Shown: positions 45,498 to 54,803 of the stretch, in pieces | Numbering within the stretch: position 1 is the first letter of the stretch | How the letters are laid out: each line of letters begins with the position of its first letter | Assembly: GCF_000342165.1 (NCBI RefSeq) | Contig: NZ_AMRV01000011.1 | Span: forward strand, 18,340 to 82,339 | DNA from: Pacificimonas flava | GTDB lineage: Bacteria > Pseudomonadota > Alphaproteobacteria > Sphingomonadales > Sphingomonadaceae | Direction: 5' to 3' | Length of the DNA stretch: 64,000 bases | Notes under the pieces: generated by a model | The model's database searches: none | Seen by the model: only the letters and a program-made list of their open reading frames with translations | Told to the model about the DNA's origin: nothing | Made by a program: the position numbers and the translations under genes

Positions 45498-46799
45498 CTA
45501 GCTCTTCGCTGCGTCCAGCATCTCCTCGACCTGTACGAACTTTTCGCGGGGCGAGCCGATGCGCGCGCGGGCGATTTCGGCCGCGTCTATGTTCTGCCAT
45601 TCCGAGAAACGGACGATGTCGAGACCGCGCGCTTCGATCAGCGCATCGAGGCCCGCGCGCCCCGCCTTGCCGCCGGCCCCCTGCAGGTCGGCCTGCAGCA
45701 GTTCGGCCACATGATATCCGTCGGGCTTGTTCGTACCGATGGTGCCGGTCGGACCGCGGCGTGCCCAGCCAACGCAGTAGAGGCCGGGCGATATGCGGCC
45801 GTCGCGGTTCTCGAACACGCCGCGCCCCTCATCGAACGGAACACCGGCGATGGGACTCGTGCGGTAGCCGATAGCACTGATGACAAGTCCGCAGTCGAGC
45901 GTGGTCAGTTCGCCCGTTCCCACCGCGCGTCCATCGGTCCCGAGTTCGGTCCGCTCCAGTTCAACACGCTCGACCCGGCCGCTACCTTCGACCCGCACCG
46001 GGCGCTGAAAGAAATCGAAACTGACGGTGACATCCTTCGGAATGCGACTGCCGGCAAAGTCGCGCAGAAAGCCAACAACCTTTCGCGTCCCGGGCTCAAG
46101 GTCCTCGTCCGCTTCCAGTGGCGGGAAATGGGCCGGATCGGCGATGGCGGCGGCTCTGGCAAGTTGCCCCATTTCTCCCAGTTCCTTCGGTGTGAAACTG
46201 ACTTGGTGGGGTCCGCGCCGACCAAGAATATGGATATGCCGGATACGGCTGGTCGCAAGCCGTTCGGCGGCATGCGCCGCGATGTCGGAGGATGAAAGTT
46301 CGTCTGGCGTCTTTGCGAGGATGCGCGCGCAGTCGATCGCCACATTGCCATTGCCGATGATGATCGCCGTGGCCTGGTCCAGTGGCGGATCAACGGCGAC
46401 GAAGTCGGGATGGCCGTTATACCAGCCCACGAATTCGGCCGAACCGAGTACGCCCCGCAAATTCTCGCCCGGCAAGCCAAGCGAGCGGTCGTGCGGCGCA
46501 CCGGTCGCCAGGACCACCGCATCGTAGAGCGACGACAGTTCGGCAATGGAAATGCCGCCCTCCCCCACGGGCAGGTTGCCGACGAAGCGAACCTCGTCCG
46601 ACAGGGCCGTCTTCTCGTAGCGCCTCGAAACCGCCTTCAGCGACTGATGATCAGGTGCCACGCCAGACCGGATCAGGCCGAAGGGGGTTGGCAACCGGTC
46701 GATGATGTCGATGCGCGCATCGGCGCCGAAACTCTTCTGCAGCGCCTCTGCTGTGTAATAGCCGGCGGGTCCGGATCCGACGATCGCGACATTCAGCAT
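45498..46799 (-). CDS. Ferredoxin/adrenodoxin--NADP+ reductase-like flavoprotein (FprA type)
   Basis: FAD- and NADP-binding reductase of 433 aa, resembling mitochondrial adrenodoxin reductase and mycobacterial FprA. FAD motif VAIVGSGPAGYYTAEAL; LPTPFGLIRSGVAPDHQ; NADP motif IIIGNGNVAIDCARIL; and HILGRRGPHQVSF. The C-terminal GWARRGPTGTIGTNKPDG closes the FAD site. It could pass electrons to ferredoxins serving the P450 in this region (inference). ATG 46799 follows GGGAGG and starts just before the FAD motif. Confidence 0.92.
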   Translation of the reverse strand: MLNVAIVGSGPAGYYTAEALQKSFGADARIDIIDRLPTPFGLIRSGVAPDHQSLKAVSRRYEKTALSDEVRFVGNLPVGEGGISIAELSSLYDAVVLATGAPHDRSLGLPGENLRGVLGSAEFVGWYNGHPDFVAVDPPLDQATAIIIGNGNVAIDCARILAKTPDELSSSDIAAHAAERLATSRIRHIHILGRRGPHQVSFTPKELGEMGQLARAAAIADPAHFPPLEADEDLEPGTRKVVGFLRDFAGSRIPKDVTVSFDFFQRPVRVEGSGRVERVELERTELGTDGRAVGTGELTTLDCGLVISAIGYRTSPIAGVPFDEGRGVFENRDGRISPGLYCVGWARRGPTGTIGTNKPDGYHVAELLQADLQGAGGKAGRAGLDALIEARGLDIVRFSEWQNIDAAEIARARIGSPREKFVQVEEMLDAAKS

Positions 46800-46874
46800 G
46801 CGGCCTCCCAATCCCTGTCGGCCAAGAGTAGGCTGCGGATCGCGCATGTAAAGCCGAAGGAGACAGAACACCCT

Positions 46875-47780
46875 ATGCCCATCATCTCCCCTGCCCTGCT
46901 GCTACTTGCGGCCGCTCAGGCGCCGGCCGCGGACACCGGGATACCGCCCGGCACCGCCGCGGTTCTGGACGATCCGGACACGCGCTGGATTCAGCCGGAC
47001 CCGGAATGGACGCTCTACATGGACATGGCCGGGATGGACGAGATCGAGGGCGGGCGCGTCGTCATCCGCCTGTCGAAGGGGATCGGTCGGCAGAATTCGG
47101 AAAACATAAAGCGTTTGGTTCGCGCCGGCCATTTCGCGAACGGCAGCATCGACAGGGTTCAGGAAAACTATGTCGTTCAATGGAGCGGCGCCGCCAATGC
47201 ACCGCGCGGCGCCGCGGAGGGTGCCGTGCCGGGTGAGTTCGAGGCACCGCGCGGGGAGGCGGGGATGCTATCGCCGATCCCCTTCAGCGATGCCTATGCG
47301 CCGCAGGTGGGATTCCTGAACGGGTTCCCGGCGGCGCAGGATGGCAACAGAACGTGGCTTGCGCACTGCTACGGCGCTCTGGGCGTCGGACGCGGCGACG
47401 ATCCGGACGGGGCCGACGGCAGCGAACTCTACGTCGTCATCGGCCAGGCGCCCCGCCATCTCGACCGCAACATTACGCTCGCGGGTCAGGTGCTGTCCGG
47501 CATGGAGTATCTGACCTCTCTGCCGCGCGGAACGGAGGCGCTCGGCTTCTACCGAGAGGGCGCCGCCAAGCCGCGCATTGCGAATATCCGCGTTGCGGCG
47601 GACGTACCGGCGACGGAGCGCGAGGATATCGAGCTTATGGAGATGTCGGGTCATACCCTCGCCGCGTGGGCGGACGCGCGGGCGAACCGCGCTCGCGACG
47701 GCTGGTTCAACTACAGCCACGGCGCCATCGACCTGTGCAATCTGCCCGTTCCCGTCCGGCGCTCACCGCGCGAAGAGTGA
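46875..47780 (+). CDS. Cyclophilin-type peptidyl-prolyl isomerase, exported
   Basis: Cyclophilin-like protein of 301 aa with a short signal peptide (SPALLLLAAAQAPAAD). The barrel shows VVIRLSKGIGRQNSENIKRL, GSIDRVQENYVVQW, and YVVIGQAPRHLDRNITLAGQVLSGMEYL. Relative to classical cyclophilins it has an insertion around residues 115-150. It should assist folding in the periplasm. AAGGAGA lies 11 nt before ATG 46875. It is divergent from the flavoprotein gene. Confidence 0.88.
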   Translation: MPIISPALLLLAAAQAPAADTGIPPGTAAVLDDPDTRWIQPDPEWTLYMDMAGMDEIEGGRVVIRLSKGIGRQNSENIKRLVRAGHFANGSIDRVQENYVVQWSGAANAPRGAAEGAVPGEFEAPRGEAGMLSPIPFSDAYAPQVGFLNGFPAAQDGNRTWLAHCYGALGVGRGDDPDGADGSELYVVIGQAPRHLDRNITLAGQVLSGMEYLTSLPRGTEALGFYREGAAKPRIANIRVAADVPATEREDIELMEMSGHTLAAWADARANRARDGWFNYSHGAIDLCNLPVPVRRSPREE

Positions 47781-47813
47781 CGGCAAGCGCCACAATGTTC
47801 GGGGAGAGCCATC

Positions 47814-48722
47814 ATCGATTATGATCAGATCCGCTACGAGGTGGAGGACGGCATTGCCGTTCTGACGCTGTATCGGCCGGACAAGATGAACGCCTTTACC
47901 GGCGAGATGATGTTCCAGATGATCGACGCCTTCGACCGCGCCGATGCCCAGGATGATGTGCGCGCGGTAATCGTCACCGGCTCTGGCGAGCGGGCCTTCT
48001 GCGCCGGCGCCGACCTGTCGGCGGGTGCGAAGACGTTCGATTACGATGCGCGCAGCGACCGGCCGGACCGCAAGGGGTCCGCCGTCGGGACCGACGGCAG
48101 CATCGACTATTCCCATGACGCGGTTCGTGACGGCGGCGGGCGCGTGGCGCTGCGAATCTTTGAAATGAAGAAGCCCGTCATCTGCGCCGTCAACGGCGCG
48201 GCCGTCGGCATCGGCGTCACCATGCAGCTGCCGATGGACATCCGCATTGCCAGCGAGACCGCGCGCTTCGGTTTCGTCTTCGCGCGCCGAGGCATTACGC
48301 CGGAAGCGGCCTCCTCCTGGTTCCTGCCGCGGATCGTCGGCATCTCCAAGGCACTGGAATGGTGCTATTCCGGCAGGGTTTTCGACGCGCAGGAGGCGCT
48401 GGCCGGCGGGTTGGTCAGCGAAGTGCTGCCACCCGACGAATTGCTGCCGCGCGCAAAGGAGATTGCCCGGGAGATCGCCGACAACACCGCCCCGGTCTCG
48501 GTCGCGCTGACGCGGCAGATGATGTGGCGCATGCTGGGCGCAGATCACCCGATGGAAGCGCACAAGGTGGACAGCCGCGCCATCTACTCGCGCGGCCGGA
48601 CCGGCGATGCGAAGGAGGGCGTGGTGAGCTTTCTGGAGAAGCGCAAGCCCGACTATCCGGTAAAGGTATCGGACGGCATGCCAGATTTCTTTCCCTGGTG
48701 GGACGAACGACCCTACGAATAG
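47814..48722 (+). CDS. Enoyl-CoA hydratase/isomerase (crotonase), apparent ATC start
   Basis: Crotonase-fold enzyme of about 302 aa. The first strand DQIRYEVEDGIAVLTLYRPDKMNAF, oxyanion-hole segments RAFCAGADLSAG and NGAAVGIGVTM, and a catalytic glutamate in GITPEAASSW are visible. The only canonical start is GTG 47841, which would remove the first strand. Between the previous stop (47778) and 47841 no ATG, GTG, TTG or CTG occurs in frame, but ATC ATC at 47811 and 47814 follow GGGGAG by 4 and 7 nt. It is 60 bp after the isomerase gene. Substrate: an unknown enoyl-CoA. Confidence 0.88.
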   Translation: MDYDQIRYEVEDGIAVLTLYRPDKMNAFTGEMMFQMIDAFDRADAQDDVRAVIVTGSGERAFCAGADLSAGAKTFDYDARSDRPDRKGSAVGTDGSIDYSHDAVRDGGGRVALRIFEMKKPVICAVNGAAVGIGVTMQLPMDIRIASETARFGFVFARRGITPEAASSWFLPRIVGISKALEWCYSGRVFDAQEALAGGLVSEVLPPDELLPRAKEIAREIADNTAPVSVALTRQMMWRMLGADHPMEAHKVDSRAIYSRGRTGDAKEGVVSFLEKRKPDYPVKVSDGMPDFFPWWDERPYE

Positions 48723-48752
48723 GGAAGACTCGTCCGGCGGAAACGGGCGGAT

Positions 48753-50294
48753 CTAGCCCTCGGCCCGGTCCGCCGGTGCGGGAACTGCGTCTGGATCCTG
48801 TTCCGGCGGCGCGACATTGGCGGCCGCAGCCTCCGTGCCGCCGCCAAGAGCGATGTAGAGGCCGACATAGGATTCCGCCAATTGCCGCTCCAGCGTGATG
48901 CGATTCTGACGGGCGGCGAACAACTGGCGTTCCGCGTCCAGAACTTCCAGATACTGCGCGACGCCCTCATTATAGCGCAGGCGTGCCAGCCGCGCGATCG
49001 CGCTGAGCGCTTCGACGTTACGGTCCTGCGCCTCCACCTGTTCGGCAAGCCAGCGGCGGCGGGCAAGTGAGTCGGACACTTCCTGAAAGGCCGTTTGCAC
49101 CGTGCGCTCGTAATTGGCGACCTGAATCACCTCTCTTGCGCGCGCCACATCCAGATTGCCCTCGCGCCGTCCCCAATCGAAGATCGGCAGGTCGATGCTG
49201 GGACCGAATGACCAGCTTAGCCCGTCCTCCCCGACCAACTCGTCAAGCGCAATCGAGGAGAAGCCGATGGAGCCGGTCAGGCTGATGGTCGGAAAAAATG
49301 CCGCTCGCGCAGCGCCGACATTCGCCCGGGCGGCAAGAAGATCATACTCCGCGCCGATGATATCGGGTCGGTTCAACAGCAATTCCGAGGGCAGGCCGGC
49401 CTGCAGATTCCGGATGAGATCCTGTTCTTCGAGAGTTCGCCCCTCCGGCAGGGTGCCCCGCACCGGTCCGCCGATCAGGACGGACAGCGCATTCCGGGTT
49501 TCCGCCTGCGCCAGCCGAAGCGACGCCAATTCCGTCTCCGCCTGCGTCAACAGGGATTGGGCCTGGCGAAAGTCGAGAGCCGACGTCACACCCGCGTTCA
49601 GACGCTGCTCGGCGATCTCCAGTTCCTCGAGCCGACTTTCGAGCGTGCTCTCGGCGATGTCGATCCGTTCCGCATTTTCCAACATGATAAAATAGTTGGA
49701 AGCCACATCCGCGATCAGCGACAGTCGAAAGGCGCGCTGCGCGGAGACGGTGGAAAGATATGTGGCGAGCGCTGCATCGCTGAGGTTCCGAACACGGCCC
49801 CAGAAATCGAGTTCATAGGCCGTAACACCAAGCGCCACCTGATAGTTCGTCAGCGTGATCGAGGAGGGCAGGTCCGCATCCTGATTGCCGTCCTCGCCGT
49901 CCACGTCCTCATCGCCGGTTTGCCCGGATCCGACGGCAAAGGCGGGGTTGGCATTCAGCGGCGTGCGGCTGCGCGTCACGCTGCCATTGACACCCACTTC
50001 CGGAAAGCGTGCGCTGCGCTGGATGCGGAACTGGCCGCGCGCTTCCTCGATACGCGCCGTCGCCACAACGAGGTCGCGATTGTTGACGAGCGCCGTGTCG
50101 ATAAGCGCGCGCAGACGCGGATCGCCGAAGAAATCGCGCCAGGCGACATCGGTCGCGCGCGCCGCTCCCGCCGGGCGATATTCCGCATCGTAGGCCGGCG
50201 CGGTCGGAAGCTCCGGGCGCGCGTGCGGCGGTGCCAGGTTGACGCACGCCGCCGTCGACAGAAGCAGCAGGGGAAGGAAACGACTAGGCGTCAT
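48753..50294 (-). CDS. RND efflux outer-membrane lipoprotein (NodT/OprM family)
   Basis: Outer-membrane channel of 513 aa. Lipoprotein signal LLLLSTAAC, then AWRDFFGDPRLRALIDTAL, the first hairpin ATARIEEARGQFRIQRSARFPEV, and the second NVGAARAAFFPTISLTGSIG with SFGPSIDLPIFDWGRR, all typical of OprM. ATG 50294 overlaps the stop of the RND pump gene by 11 nt and gives the lipobox at the right place. Last gene of the leftward MFP-RND-OMF operon. Confidence 0.92.
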   Translation of the reverse strand: MTPSRFLPLLLLSTAACVNLAPPHARPELPTAPAYDAEYRPAGAARATDVAWRDFFGDPRLRALIDTALVNNRDLVVATARIEEARGQFRIQRSARFPEVGVNGSVTRSRTPLNANPAFAVGSGQTGDEDVDGEDGNQDADLPSSITLTNYQVALGVTAYELDFWGRVRNLSDAALATYLSTVSAQRAFRLSLIADVASNYFIMLENAERIDIAESTLESRLEELEIAEQRLNAGVTSALDFRQAQSLLTQAETELASLRLAQAETRNALSVLIGGPVRGTLPEGRTLEEQDLIRNLQAGLPSELLLNRPDIIGAEYDLLAARANVGAARAAFFPTISLTGSIGFSSIALDELVGEDGLSWSFGPSIDLPIFDWGRREGNLDVARAREVIQVANYERTVQTAFQEVSDSLARRRWLAEQVEAQDRNVEALSAIARLARLRYNEGVAQYLEVLDAERQLFAARQNRITLERQLAESYVGLYIALGGGTEAAAANVAPPEQDPDAVPAPADRAEG

Positions 50295-53200
50295 GGGTTG
50301 CTCCGGACGTGCCCTCGGTCTGCGCCGCTCCGGCGGATTCCTCTTTGGCCTCCAGCGTTCCGGCCGCATGCGGCCGCTGCCGGCTGAGATGGCGCCGGAC
50401 GACGAGGTACAGGGCGGGAATGAAGAAAATGCCGAGCGCGGTCGCGGCGATCATGCCGCCCATCACGCCGCTGCCCACCGCGATCCGGCTGGCCGCGCCC
50501 GCGCCGGAAGCCAGCACCAGCGGCACCATGCCCAGAATGAAGGCGAGCGACGTCATGATGATGGGACGCAGGCGCAGGCGCGCCGCCTCCAGCACCGCAT
50601 CGAACGGTTTCTGCCCCGCCTCCTCCGCCTCAATGGCGAATTCGACGATCAGGATCGCGTTCTTGGCGGCAAGGCCGATGATCGTGATCAGACCGACGTT
50701 GAAGTAGACGTCCGCGCTGAGGCCGCGGATCATTGAGAAGATTACCGCGCCGAGCACGCCCATGGGAACGATCAGCAGTACTGATACTGGAATCGCCCAG
50801 CTTTCGTACAGCGCCGCCAGCAGCAGGAACACGACGATCACCGATAGGCCGAGAAGCGCGCCGACCTGTCCGCCGGCCTGCTTTTCCTCATAAGACGTGC
50901 CGGTCCACTCATAGCCGATGCCCTCCGGAAGGTCCGCGGCGAGCCGCTCCATCTCCAGCAGGGCTTCGCCTGAGGAGACGCCCGGCGCCGGCGTTCCCGA
51001 AATCGTCAGTGCCGGATAGCCGTTATAGCGCTGCAATTGCGGCGGACCGGCCGTCCATTCGACGGAACTGAAGGCGCTGAAGGGAACGAGTTCGCCGTTG
51101 CGGTTCGGAATGCGGATGTCGAGCACGTCCTCGGGCTCCAGCCGGCTTGCGGCCTCTGCCTGGACCAGCACCTGCAGGACGCGCCCTTCCCGCGTGAAGT
51201 CGTTGACGTAGGCAGAACCGAAATTGATCGACAGGGCCGCGTTGACGTCGGCGATGGACAGGCCGAGGGACGTTGCCCGCAGACGGTCGATCTCCACGCG
51301 CAGCTCGGGACTGTTCGGCTGCGTTTCGGGACGCACGCCGGCCAGCACGGAGCTTTGCATCGCCGCGCCGAGGAGCTGCCCCTGCGCCGCATTCAGCGCC
51401 TCTCGACCGACGCTGCCGCGATCCTCCAGCTTGAAGGTAAAGCCGCTGGCATTGCCGAGCTGCTGGATGGGCGGCGGGTTGATGACGAACGCCATCGCGC
51501 CCTCGATCTGCGAAAAGACAATGTTCGCCTGCTGGATCAGGCTTTCGGCCGAGGTTTCATCCGTCGTGCGCTCTTCCCACGGTTTCATGTTGGTGAAGAT
51601 CAGCGCCATGTTCTGGCCCTGGCCGAAAAAGCTGAAGCCGCGGATGACCACCGTGTCTTCGACCGCCTCGTTCTCGAACCAGAATTCGCTGATCGGATCC
51701 AGCGCCTCGTTAAGGCGCCCGCGCGTCGCGCCCGGCGGCGCCTGGATGGCCGTAATCGCATAGCCCTGATCTTCGGTCGGCAGGAAGCCGCCCGGCAGAC
51801 GCAGGAACAGGAAGACCGTGGCGATCACCAGCGCCAGGAATATGGCAAGCCAGCGCATCGGCGTCGTCAGGATGCGCCGGGTGGCGTGCTGATAGCGTTC
51901 GGTCGAACGTCCGAACCAGCCGTTGAACTTGGCAAAGAACTTGCCGAAGAACCGCCCTCCCCGCTCGCCGGAATGCGGCTTCAGCAGCGTCGCGCACAGC
52001 GCCGGGGTCAGCGTCAGCGCCATCAGCGCGGAAAACAGGATGGAAATCGCCAGCGTGACGGAGAATTGGCGATAGATGCCGCCCGTCGAACCGGGGAAGA
52101 AGGCCATGGGCAGGAACACCGCGGCCAGCACCAGCGTGATGCCGACAATAGCGCCGGTGATCTGATCCATCGCCTTTCGCGTCGCCTCGAGCGGCGGCAG
52201 CCCCTCCTCGTCCATGATGCGTTCGACATTTTCGATGACGACGATGGCGTCGTCGACAAGGATACCGATCGCCAGCACCATGCCGAACAGCGACAGCACG
52301 TTGATGGAAAAGCCGAAGACCCAAAGGCCGAGGCAAGCGCCCGCGAGTGCGATGGGCACGACGAGCGTCGGGATGATCGTCGCGCGCCAGCTTTGCAGGA
52401 ACAGGAACATGACCAGGAAGACGAGGGCCATGGCCTCGACGAGGGTCTTCACCACCTCCTCGACGGATGAGGTGACGAAGGGCGTGGTGTCGAACGGCAC
52501 CTGCCAGGCGATGTCGGGCGGAAAGCCGCCTTCCAGCTCTTCCATGCGCTCGCGCACGCCGGTCGCCGTCGCAATGGCGTTGGCGCCGGTCGCGAGCTGC
52601 ACGGCGATGCCCGCCATGGGCTGGCCGTTCAGCGCCGTCGTCTGATTGTAGGTCTGCGCGCCGAGTTCCACGCGCGCCACATCGGCCAGCCGAACGGTCG
52701 AGCCATCCGGATTTGCGCGCAGGATGATCTGCTCGAATTCCTCCGCGGTTGAGAAACGGCCCTCGGTGATGATCGTGGCATTCACCTGCGCCGTATCGCC
52801 GTTTGGAAGCGCGCCCAGCGAACCGCCGGCGGTCTGGCTGTTCTGCTCCTGCACCGCAGCGAGAACCGCAGATGGCGAAAGGCTGTAGGATGCAAGTTTC
52901 TCGGGGTCGAGCCAGATCCGCATGGCATATTCCGACCCGAACAGAATGACGTCGCCGACGCCCTGCACGCGGCGCAGCTCGTCCACCACCTGATTGGCCG
53001 CGTAATTGCTCAGCTCCAGCGTGCTGGTGTCGCCGCTCTTCGACGTCAGCGCGACGATCATCAGGAAGCCGGCGGAGGTCTGGCGAACGGTGATACCCTG
53101 TCGCCGCACCTGCTCCGGCAGGCGCGCCTCGACCGTGCTCAGCCGGTTCTGCACCTCGGTTTGGGCGATATCGATGTCGGTCCCGGCCTCGAATGTCAGG

Positions 53201-53472
53201 GTGATCTCGGCCGTGCCGTTCGAGCGGCTGGTCGAGGCCATGTAGAGGAAGCCGTCGACGCCGTTCAGCTGCTGCTCGATGACCTGCGTGACATTCTCCT
53301 CCAGCGTCGTCGCGTCGGCGCCGGGGTAGGTCACGGTGATGGTCAGGGAGGGCGGCGCCACCTGAGGATATTGTTCAATGGGAAGGCCGCGCAGCGCAAT
53401 CAGGCCGGCGAGCATGATGCCGAGCGCCAGCACCCAGGCGAAGACGGGCCTGTCGATGAAATAGCGTGCCAT
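50284..53472 (-). CDS. RND multidrug efflux pump, HAE1 family (AcrB-like)
   Basis: Proton-driven trimeric inner-membrane pump, 1062 aa, full length for AcrB. N-terminus MARYFIDRPVFAWVLAL; porter-domain ITVTYPGADATTLEENVTQ; TM4 proton relay in GILVDDAIVVIENVERIM (Asp pair) and the TM10-11 region GLITIIGLAAKNAILIVEF (Lys). Substrates are likely to be amphiphilic drugs, solvents or bile-like compounds; which ones cannot be told. It lies 3 bp after the adaptor gene and overlaps the outer-membrane lipoprotein gene. Confidence 0.95.
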   Translation of the reverse strand: MARYFIDRPVFAWVLALGIMLAGLIALRGLPIEQYPQVAPPSLTITVTYPGADATTLEENVTQVIEQQLNGVDGFLYMASTSRSNGTAEITLTFEAGTDIDIAQTEVQNRLSTVEARLPEQVRRQGITVRQTSAGFLMIVALTSKSGDTSTLELSNYAANQVVDELRRVQGVGDVILFGSEYAMRIWLDPEKLASYSLSPSAVLAAVQEQNSQTAGGSLGALPNGDTAQVNATIITEGRFSTAEEFEQIILRANPDGSTVRLADVARVELGAQTYNQTTALNGQPMAGIAVQLATGANAIATATGVRERMEELEGGFPPDIAWQVPFDTTPFVTSSVEEVVKTLVEAMALVFLVMFLFLQSWRATIIPTLVVPIALAGACLGLWVFGFSINVLSLFGMVLAIGILVDDAIVVIENVERIMDEEGLPPLEATRKAMDQITGAIVGITLVLAAVFLPMAFFPGSTGGIYRQFSVTLAISILFSALMALTLTPALCATLLKPHSGERGGRFFGKFFAKFNGWFGRSTERYQHATRRILTTPMRWLAIFLALVIATVFLFLRLPGGFLPTEDQGYAITAIQAPPGATRGRLNEALDPISEFWFENEAVEDTVVIRGFSFFGQGQNMALIFTNMKPWEERTTDETSAESLIQQANIVFSQIEGAMAFVINPPPIQQLGNASGFTFKLEDRGSVGREALNAAQGQLLGAAMQSSVLAGVRPETQPNSPELRVEIDRLRATSLGLSIADVNAALSINFGSAYVNDFTREGRVLQVLVQAEAASRLEPEDVLDIRIPNRNGELVPFSAFSSVEWTAGPPQLQRYNGYPALTISGTPAPGVSSGEALLEMERLAADLPEGIGYEWTGTSYEEKQAGGQVGALLGLSVIVVFLLLAALYESWAIPVSVLLIVPMGVLGAVIFSMIRGLSADVYFNVGLITIIGLAAKNAILIVEFAIEAEEAGQKPFDAVLEAARLRLRPIIMTSLAFILGMVPLVLASGAGAASRIAVGSGVMGGMIAATALGIFFIPALYLVVRRHLSRQRPHAAGTLEAKEESAGAAQTEGTSGATHDA

Positions 53473-53475
53473 GGT

Positions 53476-54705
53476 CTATTCCGCCGGCCGGCTCGTTTCG
53501 GTCGTCGGTGCTTTGCCCGCCGATGCCGCGCCTGCCGGAGCCGCGGCCGTGCCGGAATTTTCACCGCCCGGTGCGGCCTGCCCAGCCCCCTGCTGTCCCT
53601 TGAGTTGCACGGGCGCACCTGGCTGAACCTTTTGCAGGCCGTCGACGATGACTCGATCGCCCGCTTCCAACCCGGACTCGATGATCCACTTTTCGCCATC
53701 GAGCGGGCCGAGCTCAACGAGGCGCGCAGCCACGATATTGTTCTCACCCACGACGAAGACGCTGGCGCTGTCCTCCGCAACCTGAACGGCGCGTTGCGGA
53801 ATTTCGATCCCGCCCTCGCGTTCCCCGGCGATGATGCGGGCGCGCACGAACTGCCCGGGCAACAGCGCGCGCTCCGGATTTGGAACCTCCGCACGCAAGG
53901 AGACCGTGCCGGTATCCTCCGCCACGGTCAGGTCGAGGAAGTCGAGCCGGCCGCTGATTCCGTATGGCGTTCCGTCCTCGTAGAAGATCTGAACCGTCGC
54001 CTGGTCCGGCCGCTCGATATTCAAGCGGCCCTGTTCGATATCCCGCCGTATCTGCAGCAGGCCGGAGGTCGACTGGGAAAAGTTGATGTAGACGGGGTCA
54101 AGCTGCTCCACACGCGTCATCAGCGTCGCCTCGGTCTGGCTGACGAGCGCGCCTTCGCGCACCTGCGCCCGGCCCGCCCGACCGGCGATCGGCGCATTCA
54201 CCGTCGTGTAGCTGAGGTTCAGGCGAGCCGCCTCCGCAGCGGCGCGGGCCTCGGCAACGCTGGCCTGCGCTGCCCGCTGCTCCGCGATGGCCGCGTCATA
54301 TTCCTGCCGGCTGATCGCCTGCTGGTCGACGAGGCCGCTATAGCGCTCGACCACCTGCTGAGCATTGGCTGCCGACGCCTCGGCGCGTTGCAGCGTCGCC
54401 TGCGCCTGCTGATAGGCTGCCCGCATTTCGCGGGGGTCGATTGTGAACAGAACCTGGTCCGCCGCCACGTTCGACCCTTCTTCATAGGCGACACGCTCGA
54501 CGATACCGGTAACGCGTGCCCGAACATCCGCCGTCCGAAGCGATTCGACGCGGCCGGGAAGCTCGATGATATTCGGCACACTCGTCGTTTCCACGACAAT
54601 GGTGCCCACGACTGGCGGCGGCGGCGCAGCCTGCTCCTGTTCGCCACCACAAGCCGACGCCAAGATGGCGAGCGCCGCGGGAAAGAATTTCGTTCGAACG
54701 CTCAT
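53476..54705 (-). CDS. RND efflux periplasmic adaptor (AcrA-like lipoprotein)
   Basis: Membrane-fusion lipoprotein, 409 aa. Lipobox AILASACGG; first lipoyl half ELPGRVESLRTADVRARVTGIV; hairpin coiled coil; second lipoyl half LSYTTVNAPIAGRAGRAQV; beta-barrel LDFLDLTVAEDTGTVSLRAEVPNP; C-terminal membrane-proximal part ending in an Ala/Gly/Thr-rich tail. ATG 54705 is chosen over an upstream frame because it puts the lipobox about 23 residues in. It heads the efflux operon and faces the tetR gene across the operator. Confidence 0.93.
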   Translation of the reverse strand: MSVRTKFFPAALAILASACGGEQEQAAPPPPVVGTIVVETTSVPNIIELPGRVESLRTADVRARVTGIVERVAYEEGSNVAADQVLFTIDPREMRAAYQQAQATLQRAEASAANAQQVVERYSGLVDQQAISRQEYDAAIAEQRAAQASVAEARAAAEAARLNLSYTTVNAPIAGRAGRAQVREGALVSQTEATLMTRVEQLDPVYINFSQSTSGLLQIRRDIEQGRLNIERPDQATVQIFYEDGTPYGISGRLDFLDLTVAEDTGTVSLRAEVPNPERALLPGQFVRARIIAGEREGGIEIPQRAVQVAEDSASVFVVGENNIVAARLVELGPLDGEKWIIESGLEAGDRVIVDGLQKVQPGAPVQLKGQQGAGQAAPGGENSGTAAAPAGAASAGKAPTTETSRPAE

Positions 54706-54745
54706 CGGGGGTTCAGCCACTTCTTCATATTCGCAGTTGCAGCAT

Positions 54746-54763
54746 GTGTAATTTCGATTACAC
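54746..54763. promoter_or_regulatory. TetR-type operator palindrome
   Basis: GTGTAAT-TTCG-ATTACAC, a perfect 7-bp inverted repeat with a 4-nt centre, midway between the divergent adaptor and TetR genes. Leftward, a weak promoter (TTGTAT, 17 nt, TACACA) overlaps it, so a repressor bound here would shut the efflux operon. Rightward, TTGCAG-16-TACACG also overlaps, fitting autoregulation. Confidence 0.8.
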
Positions 54764-54803
54764 GGCAATACAAGATGCAAAATCAGGTTTCGGAACGTGT
54801 TTT

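Noticed and set aside
51037..52470. A 477-codon plus-strand frame
   Set aside because: It is the antisense shadow of the RND pump gene, with no recognisable domain.
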